NCBI GenBank assembly: GCA_944376225.1
Contig: CALWBZ010000053.1
Span: 1-58,312, forward strand
Length of the DNA stretch: 58,312 nucleotides
Source: an uncultured Clostridia bacterium
Lineage (GTDB): Bacteria > Bacillota > Clostridia > Lachnospirales > Bianqueaceae
Direction: 5' to 3'
A program made the position numbers and the translations under genes. Under the pieces are notes generated by a model, which ran no database searches, was not told where the DNA came from, and saw only the letters and a program-made list of their open reading frames with translations. Positions 34,253 to 42,961 of this stretch are shown in pieces. Positions within the stretch are counted from its first letter, which is position 1. Each line of letters starts with the position of its first letter.

Positions 34253-36057
34253 TCCTCCACCTTAAGGGGCACGAAACGGAAAGAGGTGCAGTCCACCAGT
34301 CCCCTGTCCGTCAGACGGAGCTCCGGCAAACAGGCCAAGGGAACCAGGGCCATGGTCATAAAGGGGGAGGGCATGGTGCAGCCGATCTCCTTCCACGTCT
34401 CCTCCAATCTGCCCACCAGACGGCTCATCTCCTCCGCGCTCTTTTCCGGGTTCATGAGCCCGGCCAGGGGCAAGGGTACGCTTCCCAGGATCTTGCCGTC
34501 CTGGGCCACGGCCATGCCTCCGCCGCAGCGGATCAACTCATTGGCGGCCAGGGCCATGTCCTCGTCGTTGGTTCCGATGACCAGGAGGTTATGGGCGTCG
34601 TGGGCTACCGTAGAAGCCATGGCTCCCCGTTTGATTCCAAAGCCTTTCACAAAGCCGAAGCCCTTCTTTCCCGTGCTGTGATGGCGCTCCATGACCACGG
34701 TCTTAAGAACGTCCTGTTCCGGATCGGACCTCAGTTCTCCATGGGTTACCCGCAGGCTCACATGCCGCTCCCAGGATCCGACCCGGGCGGGAATCACCTC
34801 GATGGCCCGCACCGTCACCTTGCTTCCCTCCGGCTCCGTCGCTTCCACTCGGAAGGTCTCCGGCGTGACCTCTTCCTTTACGTGCATGGAACGCATCATC
34901 TCCGGCGGATACTCATAGGGTTCTACCGAGAAGGTCACCTGTCCGTCCTGGGCCGCGAGCTCCCCGTCGATCCACACCTTGCTGACCCGCATGCGCGCCA
35001 GATCCGTGAGCAGAACGATATCCGCGCATTTCCCCGGCGTGATCGAGCCCAGCTCATGATCCATCCGGAAACACTGGGCACAGTTAATCGTCACCATCTG
35101 GATGGCCGTGATCGGATCAATGCCTTCTTCCACCGCCCGCCGCAGGATATAGTCTAAGTGTCCCTGTTCCACCAGCGTATGGGGATGGGTATCGTCCGAA
35201 ATCAGCGTGGCGAATCGGGTATCCACGCGATGTTCCGTGATCGCCCTGGCTACCTCGTGCAGGTCATGCCAGGCCGAACCTTCTCGAAACTGGGCGTACA
35301 TGCCTAGCCGCATCTTCGCCAGCGCGTCCTCCATGCGGGTGGACTCGTGACAGCAGCGTATGCCGGAGGCAATATAGGCGTTGAGTCCCCGATCCGTCTC
35401 CGGCATGGAATAGTGTCCGGTGACGACCCGATCCGCCTTCAGCGTCTCCGCCAGTTCCGCGTGGGTGCGCTCGTCCGACGCCAATACTCCCGGGAAATTC
35501 ATCATTTCCCCTAAGCCCACCGTCTCCGGCCAGGTCATGGACTCCCGTATCTCGTCCGGTCCGACAAAAGCTCCCGTATCCTCGAAGCCCGGCACAGCAG
35601 GCACGCAGGAGGGCGTGGTAAACATGGCCTTCAGAGGGGTGCGCGCCGCGTCCCGCATCATATGGCGCACGCCGGAAAGGCCCAGTACGTTGCAGATCTC
35701 ATGGGGGTCCGGATAGATGCCCACCGTACCGTGGGGAATGACCGCCTTGGCATATTCGCCGGCTCCCAGCATCGACGACTCGATGTGAATGTGTCCGTCC
35801 AGAAAACCCGGCGCCGCGTACCGGCCCTCTGCTTCCACCACCACCGTCTTCTCTCCTATGCAATGATCCGCCTTTCCCACATAGGCGATTCGACCGCAGG
35901 ATACGGCGATGTCTTTATGCTCCTCGATCTCCGCCGTACACACGTTCACGAGGCGCGCGTCGCGAATCACCAGATCCGCCGGCTCCTTCCCCTGGGCCAC
36001 CGCGGCTAGGGTCCTCGTAACCTCCCACAGGGGCTTCTTACAAAATACGTTGAGCAT
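34249..36057 (-). CDS. ade: adenine deaminase
   Basis: Amidohydrolase of 602 residues that converts adenine to hypoxanthine and ammonia in purine salvage. The metal site HIH is in APGFLDGHIHIESSM, with later His in GHYSMPETD and the Asp in TLISDDTHPHTL, as in the Ade/AdeC family. Length fits. The C-terminal domain has the family's GGGMAV segment. ATG at 36057 has GGAGG 8 nt upstream and lies one base after the thioesterase stop codon. Its place between a thioesterase and fructose genes is odd, with no purine gene nearby. Confidence 0.96.
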   Translation of the reverse strand: MLNVFCKKPLWEVTRTLAAVAQGKEPADLVIRDARLVNVCTAEIEEHKDIAVSCGRIAYVGKADHCIGEKTVVVEAEGRYAAPGFLDGHIHIESSMLGAGEYAKAVIPHGTVGIYPDPHEICNVLGLSGVRHMMRDAARTPLKAMFTTPSCVPAVPGFEDTGAFVGPDEIRESMTWPETVGLGEMMNFPGVLASDERTHAELAETLKADRVVTGHYSMPETDRGLNAYIASGIRCCHESTRMEDALAKMRLGMYAQFREGSAWHDLHEVARAITEHRVDTRFATLISDDTHPHTLVEQGHLDYILRRAVEEGIDPITAIQMVTINCAQCFRMDHELGSITPGKCADIVLLTDLARMRVSKVWIDGELAAQDGQVTFSVEPYEYPPEMMRSMHVKEEVTPETFRVEATEPEGSKVTVRAIEVIPARVGSWERHVSLRVTHGELRSDPEQDVLKTVVMERHHSTGKKGFGFVKGFGIKRGAMASTVAHDAHNLLVIGTNDEDMALAANELIRCGGGMAVAQDGKILGSVPLPLAGLMNPEKSAEEMSRLVGRLEETWKEIGCTMPSPFMTMALVPLACLPELRLTDRGLVDCTSFRFVPLKVEE

Positions 36058-36058
36058 C

Positions 36059-36772
36059 TTACAAACCTCCTTCTTCCTTATAGCTGACTTGCATCTTCAC
36101 ATATAAGAGCCCTTCAGGACTCGCCAGGGACACGAAGGCCCCTTCTTCGGAACAAACAAAAGAAGGCGCGATATGGTCGCCCAGATGGGCGGAATGCTTA
36201 TATTCCACCATGACTTCTCCCACCCGGGACAGATCCGGCACGAAGGAACAGGCCATCTCCGCGAAACGGCTGTTATTAACGTGTCCGTTGGTATCGATAT
36301 CGAAGCGGCTGACGGGGAAGGCTTCCTCCGTCTGTCTTCCCTTTCCTCGGGGACGGCGAAGCGGAAAGGACGCCTCCCCTCCCACCTGAAAGGCCTCCGC
36401 CATTTCCGCGGGAACTTCCGCCATGGTTTGATCCGACTGACGGAGCAACGCCCACCAGGAATCCGCCTCCGCCAAAGTTTCTCCCCCGGCAGAGAGTATG
36501 CGAAAGCCTCGTTTCCCGATGCTCCCGTAAAACGAGTAGGGCCAGGTCTGCACCGTGAGCGTCTCGTTCCAACGGATCCTGCGCCCCAGTCTGACGTCCC
36601 AGCACAGGACCACCCAACACAGATCCAACTCCGCCATGCGGTCGATGTCATACCCCACGTCCGCAGCGTGAATGACCGCAGCGTTCTGCAGATAGTTCAA
36701 AACTGCGGGGATCTTCACCCTTCCCTGGGCGTCCAAATCCTCATACCGTACTACCGTCTGATATGTGTACAT
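36059..36772 (-). CDS. acyl-ACP thioesterase
   Basis: A 237-residue FatA/TesA-like thioesterase with two hot-dog domains, which releases free fatty acids from acyl carrier protein. The first domain starts YQTVVRYEDLDAQGRVKIPAVLNYLQNAA, with Asp/Glu-rich and catalytic helix positions typical of the group; the second is marked by FDIDTNGHVNNSRFAEMA, which holds the conserved Asn-His pair. ATG at 36772 has GGAGG 7 nt upstream. It is the first gene of a four-gene operon with ade, GH32 and pfkB. Confidence 0.92.
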   Translation of the reverse strand: MYTYQTVVRYEDLDAQGRVKIPAVLNYLQNAAVIHAADVGYDIDRMAELDLCWVVLCWDVRLGRRIRWNETLTVQTWPYSFYGSIGKRGFRILSAGGETLAEADSWWALLRQSDQTMAEVPAEMAEAFQVGGEASFPLRRPRGKGRQTEEAFPVSRFDIDTNGHVNNSRFAEMACSFVPDLSRVGEVMVEYKHSAHLGDHIAPSFVCSEEGAFVSLASPEGLLYVKMQVSYKEEGGL

Positions 36773-36789
36773 CCTTCTTCCTCCCTATA

Positions 36790-36834
36790 AAACAAAAGGC
36801 AAACCACACCCGAATCTTACGGGCGCGATTTGCC
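36790..36834 (-). terminator. terminator of the infC-rpmI-rplT operon
   Basis: GGCAAA...CCCG pairs with CGGG...TTTGCC in an imperfect 17-bp stem (36798-36834), followed by TTTTGTTTTAT on the minus strand. Confidence 0.85.
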
Positions 36835-36882
36835 ATTGCTTACACCGGAAACAGACAGAACCTGTCCCATTTCTCATCGTTA

Positions 36883-37239
36883 TTAAGCCAACTTCGCTTT
36901 GGCCGTCTCTACCAGCGTGGTAAATCCGGCAGGATCATTCACCGCGATATCCGCCAGTACCTTACGGTCCAGGGCAACCTCCGCCAGCTTCAGTCCATAC
37001 ATGAAACGGCTGTAGGAGATGTCGTTCAGACGGCATGCAGCGTTAATACGCGCGATCCACAGCTTGCGGAAATCACGCTTCTTCAGGCGACGTCCCGCGT
37101 AAGCGAAACGCTGCGCCCGCATCACCGCCGCCTTGGCGGAACGGTACTGCTTGGAACGGCTTCCATAATATCCTCTTGCCAGCTTCAATACTCTTTTATG
37201 CTTCTTACGAGCGTTTAAGGCTCCTTTTACTCTTGCCAT
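36883..37239 (-). CDS. rplT: 50S ribosomal protein L20
   Basis: Basic 118-residue protein of the large subunit, needed for early 50S assembly, and in Firmicutes the repressor of its own operon through the leader RNA. The sequence [20 protein letters not shown] and the following [15 protein letters not shown] are typical, and the length is standard. GGAGG lies upstream of the ATG. It is the third gene of infC-rpmI-rplT, 49 nt after rpmI. Confidence 0.99.
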   Translation of the reverse strand: MARVKGALNARKKHKRVLKLARGYYGSRSKQYRSAKAAVMRAQRFAYAGRRLKKRDFRKLWIARINAACRLNDISYSRFMYGLKLAEVALDRKVLADIAVNDPAGFTTLVETAKAKLA

Positions 37240-37288
37240 TGTAATTCCTCCTTGAAAAATTTAAGATCCGTGTTGTAGAATCCGCCTG

Positions 37289-37486
37289 TTATACGTAAGG
37301 CAGAATCTTCTTCATTACCTTCTCGTTGGTAGCGTCCATCATGGCTGCCTTACGCAGGTTTCTCTTTCTCTTCGTCGTTTTCTTGGTCAGAATATGGCTC
37401 TTGTTGGCCTTATACCTCTTCAGCTTACCAGTACCTGTAGAAGTAAACCGCTTCGCGGCAGCTTTCTTAGTCTTAATCTTCGGCAT
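37289..37486 (-). CDS. rpmI: 50S ribosomal protein L35
   Basis: Basic 65-residue large-subunit protein, starting [20 protein letters not shown] and containing the KRNLRK segment, typical of bL35 in length and sequence. GGAGGAATTACG precedes the ATG. Middle gene of the infC operon. Confidence 0.99.
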   Translation of the reverse strand: MPKIKTKKAAAKRFTSTGTGKLKRYKANKSHILTKKTTKRKRNLRKAAMMDATNEKVMKKILPYV

Positions 37487-37567
37487 CGTAATTCCTCCTT
37501 CATAATGATCGAACCTTATGCCCTTCGACTCCGAAAGGCATATTTATGCTAAACGCGGGGCAGAGCC

Positions 37568-38074
37568 TCAGCGCTTGGGCATCAAAAACATCACCATACT
37601 GCGGCCTTCCATCTTCGGCGGCTTTTCCACCTCCGCCACGTCCGCGATACTTTGTACGAACTGATCCAAAACAACCCGGCCGACCTCCGTGCGGGTCATT
37701 TCACGGCCCCTAAACCGGACAGATACCTTTACCTTATCCCCGTTTTGCAGGAATTTGGCCGCCATCTTGGCCTTGGTATTCATATCATGATCCTCGATAT
37801 TGGGAGACAGACGCACTTCTTTGATTTCAATAACCTTCTGTTTCTTTTTGGCTTCTTTCTCGCGCTTGGTCTGCTCGAAGCGATACTTACCGTAGTCCAG
37901 GATCTTGCACACCGGCGGCTTGGCCTGGGGCGCGATGTTAATCAGATCCAGATCCTTTTCCTGGGCGATGCGCAGCGCTTCCTTGGTGGGCATGATGCCA
38001 AGCTGCGTTCCGTCTGCATCGATCACGCGAACCTCACGCTCGCGAATCTCCTCATTAATCATTAATTCGCTAAT
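37568..38074 (-). CDS. infC: translation initiation factor IF-3, ATT start
   Basis: A 168-residue initiation factor that binds the 30S subunit, discriminates against wrong start codons and keeps the subunits apart. N-domain INEEIREREVRVIDADG and C-domain with EVRLSPNIEDHDMNTK and VSVRFRGREM are typical. The start is taken as ATT at 38074-38072, because GGAGGTG lies 8 nt before it, while the first ATG (38062) would be 20 nt away. Both Escherichia coli and Bacillus infC use AUU, which lets IF-3 limit its own synthesis. From ATG the protein would have 164 residues. The first gene of the operon. Confidence 0.95.
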   Translation of the reverse strand: MSELMINEEIREREVRVIDADGTQLGIMPTKEALRIAQEKDLDLINIAPQAKPPVCKILDYGKYRFEQTKREKEAKKKQKVIEIKEVRLSPNIEDHDMNTKAKMAAKFLQNGDKVKVSVRFRGREMTRTEVGRVVLDQFVQSIADVAEVEKPPKMEGRSMVMFLMPKR

Positions 38075-38241
38075 GGTCGGACACCTCCATATATTCTTGA
38101 AACCTGCCGCGTAAAATAAAAAGCGGGCCCTGAGAAGCCCGCTGAACAAACAGAGGCTATGAGCCCCTGTAAATGACTGTATCAACCCTCTGCATATCTC
38201 AATGGGAAGGTGAGAAGCGGAAACTTCTACTTGTTTCATAC
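38075..38241 (-). promoter_or_regulatory. L20-type leader of the infC operon
   Basis: The 5' leader on the minus strand has GTAGAAG-TTTCCG-CTTCTCACC and a later hairpin AGCGGGC/GCCCGCT (38122-38143) followed by T-rich bases (38112-38121). This arrangement matches Gram-positive L20 leaders, in which free L20 binds a pseudoknot-like fold and promotes termination before infC. Confidence 0.8.
38112..38143 (-). terminator. attenuator hairpin of the infC leader
   Basis: AGCGGGC-TTCTCAGG-GCCCGCT followed by TTTTTATTTT on the minus strand, about 40 nt before the infC start codon. Confidence 0.88.
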
Positions 38242-38247
38242 CCGATA

Positions 38248-38276
38248 AGTATACACGATTCTATCTTATGTGTCAA
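38248..38276 (-). promoter_or_regulatory. promoter of the infC operon
   Basis: TTGACA (38271-38276), 17-bp spacer, TATACT (38248-38253) on the minus strand. Confidence 0.9.
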
Positions 38277-38293
38277 TACCTTTTTTCAAAAAA

Positions 38294-39139
38294 TTACGGA
38301 TTCCCCATCCATCCCATGAGAGCTGGCATGGCTTTCTCCGCGTCCTGCCTGCCGATGTCATACACCTGCTGCAGCTTCTCGGGATCGTGCTCCATCCGCC
38401 CTATCGAAAGCGGCGTATGAGGGCGAACAACAAAAATCTTTCCCTCCTGCTCCAACGCCCGGATCTTCTGCAGCGTTCGGTTATACATCCGATAACGATT
38501 CCGAAGCGCGCGGGCGAAGGCCGGATATTGACGATATACGATATCCTCCGGATGAAGATGACCCGCCTTTTTCACATAGCCGTCGTGCCGGGTCAGCACC
38601 ACCACACTACGCCCAAACCCCAGCTGAAAGGCGGCGCGCACGGGAATGCTGTCGCAACATCCTCCGTCCAAGAGTTTCTTCCCCTCATACTCCACGATAT
38701 GAGACACATAAGGCATGGACGCCGAGGCCCGCAGGAGGTCCATCTGACGGCGAGGATCCGTCAGATGAAAATACTCGGCCTTCCCCGTCTCCAAGTTGCT
38801 GCACACCACATAGAACTTTGCGGAAGATCTTTCAAACGCCTCGTAATCGTAGGGATCCAGCTTTTCCGGCAGTTCGCTATAGCAAAAATCCTTTCCCACA
38901 AGATCGCCGGTGTGGATCAGGCTCCACAGGCTCATGAAACGCTTGTCGCCGCAATATTTCTTATAATAGCGAATACTCCGACCCTTCTGGGCGGAGACAT
39001 AGGAGCAGCCGTGAATCGCCCCGGCGGATACGCCGATCACACCGTCGAAGGAAACGCCCCTTTCCATAAATACATCCAACACACCGGCGGTATAGATGCC
39101 CCGCATCCCGCCGCCTTCTAACACCAGCCCTGTTTTCAT
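38294..39139 (-). CDS. patatin-like phospholipase
   Basis: A 281-residue lipid acyl hydrolase. The oxyanion loop EGGGMRGIYTAG is near the start, the nucleophile Ser is in GVSAGA, and the catalytic Asp is in LLDGGCCDSIPV, a full patatin dyad. There is no signal peptide, so it should act on membrane lipids from the cytoplasmic side. It begins one base after the stop of the PlsY-like gene and closes the lipid operon, which includes a lipid kinase and an acyltransferase. Confidence 0.93.
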   Translation of the reverse strand: MKTGLVLEGGGMRGIYTAGVLDVFMERGVSFDGVIGVSAGAIHGCSYVSAQKGRSIRYYKKYCGDKRFMSLWSLIHTGDLVGKDFCYSELPEKLDPYDYEAFERSSAKFYVVCSNLETGKAEYFHLTDPRRQMDLLRASASMPYVSHIVEYEGKKLLDGGCCDSIPVRAAFQLGFGRSVVVLTRHDGYVKKAGHLHPEDIVYRQYPAFARALRNRYRMYNRTLQKIRALEQEGKIFVVRPHTPLSIGRMEHDPEKLQQVYDIGRQDAEKAMPALMGWMGNP

Positions 39140-39140
39140 C

Positions 39141-39794
39141 TTATTTCCAATCCTTTTCCTTGACTCGTTCCGTCCCTACCTCGGGCTCCGACTTGAAGGC
39201 TATCCCTTCTAAGGCTGCTCCCCGGTAGTTTTTATGGATGACGATTCCCGCTTCCAGGAGGGCTCCCAGGCTGATCGGAAGGGGGAGCTTTCCCGCGTAG
39301 GCCCTCATCAGCGCCGTCACACCATAGCATATAAAGGTAAAGACCGTCCTTCTCTCATGGGGACGGATCACCACCACCAATGAAAACAACAAATAAAATG
39401 CGCACAGCGCTAGAAACAGCTGGGTATCCGGCCAAAGCCCCAGGAGCGTTCCGAAGGTGACGGCAATCGCCTTGCCGCCCCGTCCCCGGTGGAAGGCGGA
39501 AAAGGCGTGTCCCGCCACCGGCGCCGCCAGAACGAGCGCAGTCATCATATCCTGCACTTCACATAAACGCATGGCGACAAAGACGGGCACGAATCCCTTG
39601 CCTATATCGCAAACCAGGCATAAAAGCCCCAGAGGCAGCCCCGCGTATTTCACCACGTTCGCCGTTCCCGGATTATGATCCTCGCTGATCCCTATAATGT
39701 CGATCCTCTTCAGGCGCCAGGGCAGATGTTGGCTGTATAGGACGCTCCCGCTCAAAAACCCCAGCAGCACGAAAACGAAAGCGCTCAGATCCAT
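39141..39794 (-). CDS. PlsY-like glycerol-3-phosphate acyltransferase
   Basis: A 217-residue membrane protein with about six hydrophobic segments, in the PlsY family, which acylates glycerol-3-phosphate from acyl-phosphate. Motif 1 is altered (DHNPGTANV against the usual GSGNPGATN). The CDIGKG segment and GHAFSAFHRGRGGKA keep the outline of motifs 2 and 3. The divergence and the lipid-operon setting suggest a specialised paralogue, not the housekeeping enzyme (inference). ATG at 39794 has GGGAGG 7 nt upstream. Confidence 0.85.
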   Translation of the reverse strand: MDLSAFVFVLLGFLSGSVLYSQHLPWRLKRIDIIGISEDHNPGTANVVKYAGLPLGLLCLVCDIGKGFVPVFVAMRLCEVQDMMTALVLAAPVAGHAFSAFHRGRGGKAIAVTFGTLLGLWPDTQLFLALCAFYLLFSLVVVIRPHERRTVFTFICYGVTALMRAYAGKLPLPISLGALLEAGIVIHKNYRGAALEGIAFKSEPEVGTERVKEKDWK

Positions 39795-39796
39795 CC

Positions 39797-40087
39797 TTAG
39801 ACCTCCCAGTCCACCGCCACGCTGCTTTCCGCCACGGCATGCATATGCTTCTTGACGACTTCACAGTGGTAAGGATCCTTCTGATACGCCTCCAGCGCCG
39901 CCTTATCCGCCACCGCCACCTCCAGGTGTATGTCGTAAGAACGAGGAGAATGGAGAAAATCCACCCCCACCTCGATCTCTAAGAGCGCGGGCACCTTCCC
40001 CCGCATGGAAAGAAGCACATCCCTCGCCTTCTCGCACTCGGAAGGGGAATTATCTCTCAACTTAAAACAAACCACATGCTTAACCAT
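39797..40087 (-). CDS. Dabb (stress-responsive A/B barrel) protein
   Basis: A 96-residue small ferredoxin-like barrel protein of the Dabb family. The start MVKHVVCFKLRD, the middle EVGVDFLHSPRSYDIHLEVAV and the final HMHAVAESSVAVDWEV are characteristic. Members usually form dimers; the biochemical role is mostly unknown. It is encoded between a lipid kinase and the PlsY-like acyltransferase, two bases before the latter. Confidence 0.92.
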   Translation of the reverse strand: MVKHVVCFKLRDNSPSECEKARDVLLSMRGKVPALLEIEVGVDFLHSPRSYDIHLEVAVADKAALEAYQKDPYHCEVVKKHMHAVAESSVAVDWEV

Positions 40088-40104
40088 CTGTCCGTTCCTC
40101 CTAT

Positions 40105-40995
40105 TTAGTAAATCATACGAATAGCCCGGGGCAGACTCTTGATCTCCGCCTGCCTCACGCCTTCCTCATACTCCCCGTCCAATGACCAGGGCTGTTCTTC
40201 CGAAAGTTCCATCCGGATCTCCCTCGCCTGGAAGAAATCCATGACCTCCGGGTCATAATGCTTGCTCGTGAGGGACATCGCCAGCCGCGTGAGCGAATCC
40301 GCGGACTTCGGCGGCTTGATTAGACACACCTCGAACTTGCCGTCCCTTAGATCCACGAGTTTCGGATCCAGCTTAACAATCCCCCCGATGGAGGTGGCGT
40401 TGCTGACGCTTCCATAAATGTACTCTCCTTCGAGCTCCCGTCCGTCCGCCTTCAGGCGCACCGGGTAGGTCTTTATGTTCACCAGCTCTTTCAAGCCCTC
40501 CATGACATAGGCCGCGTGGCCGAAGATATTTTTCACCGCCTGGGGCGCCGAGTAAGAAGAGGCGGAAAACATGCCGAAGGAGGCCACATAAGAAAAATAC
40601 CGGCCGTTAAAGGAACCCAGATCCAGCTCGTGGGCCAGGCCGCAAACCGCGGCTTCCGCCGCCTTCCCCAGGTCTTTGGAAAGCCCCAGGCCCGCCGCGA
40701 AATCGTTGGTGGTTCCCGCCGGGATATACCCCAACTCCTTCGGCCCCTCCGTCTGCATGAGACCCGCGATCACCTCGTTGAGCGTGCCGTCGCCGCCGCA
40801 GCAGACCAGCCGGTCGTAATCCGCCGCGAGCTCCCGTACCAGCTCCGACGCCTGAGACCTGCGCTGTGTGGTCACCACCGTCACCAGACACCCCAGGGCA
40901 TTCATCCGCCTAACGATATCCATCAACCCCGTCTTCGCCTTCAGCTGACCCGCGGCCGGATTTACAATTAATAAAACCTTCATGCGCTCCCCCAT
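40105..40995 (-). CDS. diacylglycerol/lipid kinase, YegS/BmrU family
   Basis: A 296-residue lipid kinase of the DAGK catalytic family. LLIVNPAAG at the N-terminus and CCGGDGTLNEVIAGL are the nucleotide-binding motifs, followed by GYIPAGTTNDFAAGLGL. It would phosphorylate diacylglycerol or a similar lipid at the membrane. The first ATG (40995) has GGGAGG 5 nt upstream; the next at 40983 is also possible. It heads a four-gene lipid operon with its own promoter, divergent from the ABC exporter. Confidence 0.93.
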   Translation of the reverse strand: MGERMKVLLIVNPAAGQLKAKTGLMDIVRRMNALGCLVTVVTTQRRSQASELVRELAADYDRLVCCGGDGTLNEVIAGLMQTEGPKELGYIPAGTTNDFAAGLGLSKDLGKAAEAAVCGLAHELDLGSFNGRYFSYVASFGMFSASSYSAPQAVKNIFGHAAYVMEGLKELVNIKTYPVRLKADGRELEGEYIYGSVSNATSIGGIVKLDPKLVDLRDGKFEVCLIKPPKSADSLTRLAMSLTSKHYDPEVMDFFQAREIRMELSEEQPWSLDGEYEEGVRQAEIKSLPRAIRMIY

Positions 40996-41027
40996 AGGAT
41001 CCTCCCTCTCTTCTTATAGATGTTTCT

Positions 41028-41056
41028 ATTGTACCCTCCTTCTTTCTAAAAATCAA
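41028..41056 (-). promoter_or_regulatory. promoter of the lipid operon
   Basis: TTGATT (41051-41056), 17-bp spacer, TACAAT (41028-41033) on the minus strand. Confidence 0.7.
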
Positions 41057-41078
41057 GAAAAATATTTTACTTAGTATC

Positions 41079-41107
41079 TTGCATTGTACAATATCTTGTG
41101 CTATAAT
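41079..41107 (+). promoter_or_regulatory. promoter of the second ABC exporter, with palindrome
   Basis: TTGCAT (41079-41084), 17-bp spacer, TATAAT (41102-41107). The 10-bp palindrome ATTGTACAAT at 41083-41092 overlaps the -35 box and spacer, a good place for a repressor of the PadR, TetR or GntR kind. Confidence 0.75.
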
Positions 41108-41131
41108 GTCCTCGACAAGGAGGATTTTATC

Positions 41132-42961
41132 ATGAAAAACCATCGCTTTGGATACCCGATTTTATCCACTCACCACAGGCTCCTCAAACACGCATGGGAG
41201 CAAGATCCGGCGCTATTCGTCCATTGCTTTCTTTATACGCTGGCCGCGGCTTTCTATCCGTTCCTCGCCGTCCTTCTTCCCCGTTATCTCCTGGAAGAAC
41301 TGACCCGCCCGGCGGGGGCTAGGCTTCAGGCGCTGGCCCTGATCCTGGGGATCTTTTTCCTCGCTTCCGCCCTCCTCGGCTTTTGCAGGCATTACATCAA
41401 GGGGTTCTGCATACGACGCTTCACCCTGCTGCGGCTAAATTACGCGGGCAATCTTTGCAGCAAGCTGATGACCATCGATTACCGGTACATGGAGGACGCC
41501 CATTTCTTTGACCAATACGAGCAGAGTTTTCGGGCGACACAAAATAACGGCTCAGGCATCGAGGGCAACTATGCCAAGATGTTTGAAGCCCCCTCTCAGA
41601 TCCTGACCATCCTGATCCTGGTTCTTCTGATCGGCGGTCGAAGCCCCCTCCTTCTTTTAGGTCTGGCTTTGCATCTCTACGTCTCCTTCATCGTACAACA
41701 AAAGGGACTTCGCTATCGTTTCGACCGCCGGGAAGAACTCGGCCACCAGTATCGCCGGAAAAGCTACTATGCCAACACCTCCGCCGACTTTAGCTACGGC
41801 AAGGATATCCGCCTCTATCATCTCGCGGATCGGATCCTGGCCCACTTCGACACGGCCATAGAGGGATACACCCAGATCATCCGCCAGATCGAAAACCGCA
41901 AGCTGCTTCTTTCCCTCGCCGCCCTGTGTACCCTTCTTCTTAGCGACGGGCTGACCTACGGGATCCTTTCTTTCCAGGTGTTTCGGGGACAGATTTCCAT
42001 CGCGGACTATTCCATGTATGTAAGCGCCGTCCTCAGCCTCACGCAGACCGCCACCATCTTCCTCACCGCCCTGGCCTCCTTCGTACAGGACGGCCAATAT
42101 ATCCACGATTTCTTCCGGCTCTCCGACGCGCCTCTCACCTCGTCCCGGGGCAATCATCCCGCCTTTTCCTCCGGTACCCTCCGCGTGGAATTTCGGGACG
42201 TGACCTTCCGCTATCCCGGGACGGATCGGGATGTGATCCGTCACCTTAATCTCACCATCGAACCCGGCGAACGCCTGGCCATCGTGGGAATTAACGGTGC
42301 GGGAAAGAGTACCCTGGTGAAACTCATGACGGGGCTCTTCGATCCCACGGAGGGACAGATCCTCATAAACGGTATTCCCACCACCGAGTTCTCTCGGGAA
42401 GCCTTACAGGAGATGTTCTCCGTCGTTTTTCAAGAGATTCATACCTTCGCCTTTCCTCTGCGGGAGAACGTGACCTGCTCCATAGCTCCCGCCGATGACA
42501 ACCGGGTGATACAGGCTCTTACGGCGGCGGGACTGGGAGAAAAACTCGCTTCCCTCCCCAAGGGGCTCGATCAGACGATGCTGAAGATCATCGATCCCGA
42601 CGGCACGGAGTTTTCCGGCGGAGAGGCTCAGAAACTGGCCATCGCCCGGGCGCTTTATAAGGACGGGCGTATGGTCATCATGGATGAACCTACCTCCGCC
42701 CTGGACGCTCTGGCGGAAAAGGAGATCTACCGTTCCTTCGACCGGCTGATCGCCGGAAAGACCGCCGTCTATATCTCCCACCGCCTCTCCAGTACCCAGT
42801 TCTGCGACAAGATCGCCCTGTTTAACGGGGAGGGTCTTGCCGAATACGGTACCCACGAAGAGCTGATGGCCCTACAGGGCGAGTACCACCACATGTTCAC
42901 TGTACAGGGTAAATATTATCAGAAAGGAGCCTCCCGGCATGAAAACTTGGAACAAGATTAA
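41132..42961 (+). CDS. ABC exporter half-transporter (first of pair)
   Basis: A 609-residue exporter subunit with an N-terminal membrane domain (six helices, FLYTLAAAFYPFLAVLLPRYL near the start) and a C-terminal ATPase. The ATPase has Walker A GINGAGKST, signature FSGGEAQK, Walker B MVIMDEPTSALD and His in SHRLSS, so it is intact. ATG at 41132 has AAGGAGGA upstream; an in-frame reading from 41084 would start within the promoter. It overlaps its partner by 23 nt. This branch, with the short GGEAQK signature, is common in gut Clostridia and is often annotated as peptide or lantibiotic-like export; substrate unknown. Confidence 0.92.
   Translation: MKNHRFGYPILSTHHRLLKHAWEQDPALFVHCFLYTLAAAFYPFLAVLLPRYLLEELTRPAGARLQALALILGIFFLASALLGFCRHYIKGFCIRRFTLLRLNYAGNLCSKLMTIDYRYMEDAHFFDQYEQSFRATQNNGSGIEGNYAKMFEAPSQILTILILVLLIGGRSPLLLLGLALHLYVSFIVQQKGLRYRFDRREELGHQYRRKSYYANTSADFSYGKDIRLYHLADRILAHFDTAIEGYTQIIRQIENRKLLLSLAALCTLLLSDGLTYGILSFQVFRGQISIADYSMYVSAVLSLTQTATIFLTALASFVQDGQYIHDFFRLSDAPLTSSRGNHPAFSSGTLRVEFRDVTFRYPGTDRDVIRHLNLTIEPGERLAIVGINGAGKSTLVKLMTGLFDPTEGQILINGIPTTEFSREALQEMFSVVFQEIHTFAFPLRENVTCSIAPADDNRVIQALTAAGLGEKLASLPKGLDQTMLKIIDPDGTEFSGGEAQKLAIARALYKDGRMVIMDEPTSALDALAEKEIYRSFDRLIAGKTAVYISHRLSSTQFCDKIALFNGEGLAEYGTHEELMALQGEYHHMFTVQGKYYQKGASRHENLEQD

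Noticed and set aside
38075-38239. N-terminal extension of infC to 223 residues
   Set aside because: The extension is the L20-type leader RNA read in frame, including the attenuator hairpin; IF-3 is normally about 170 residues.
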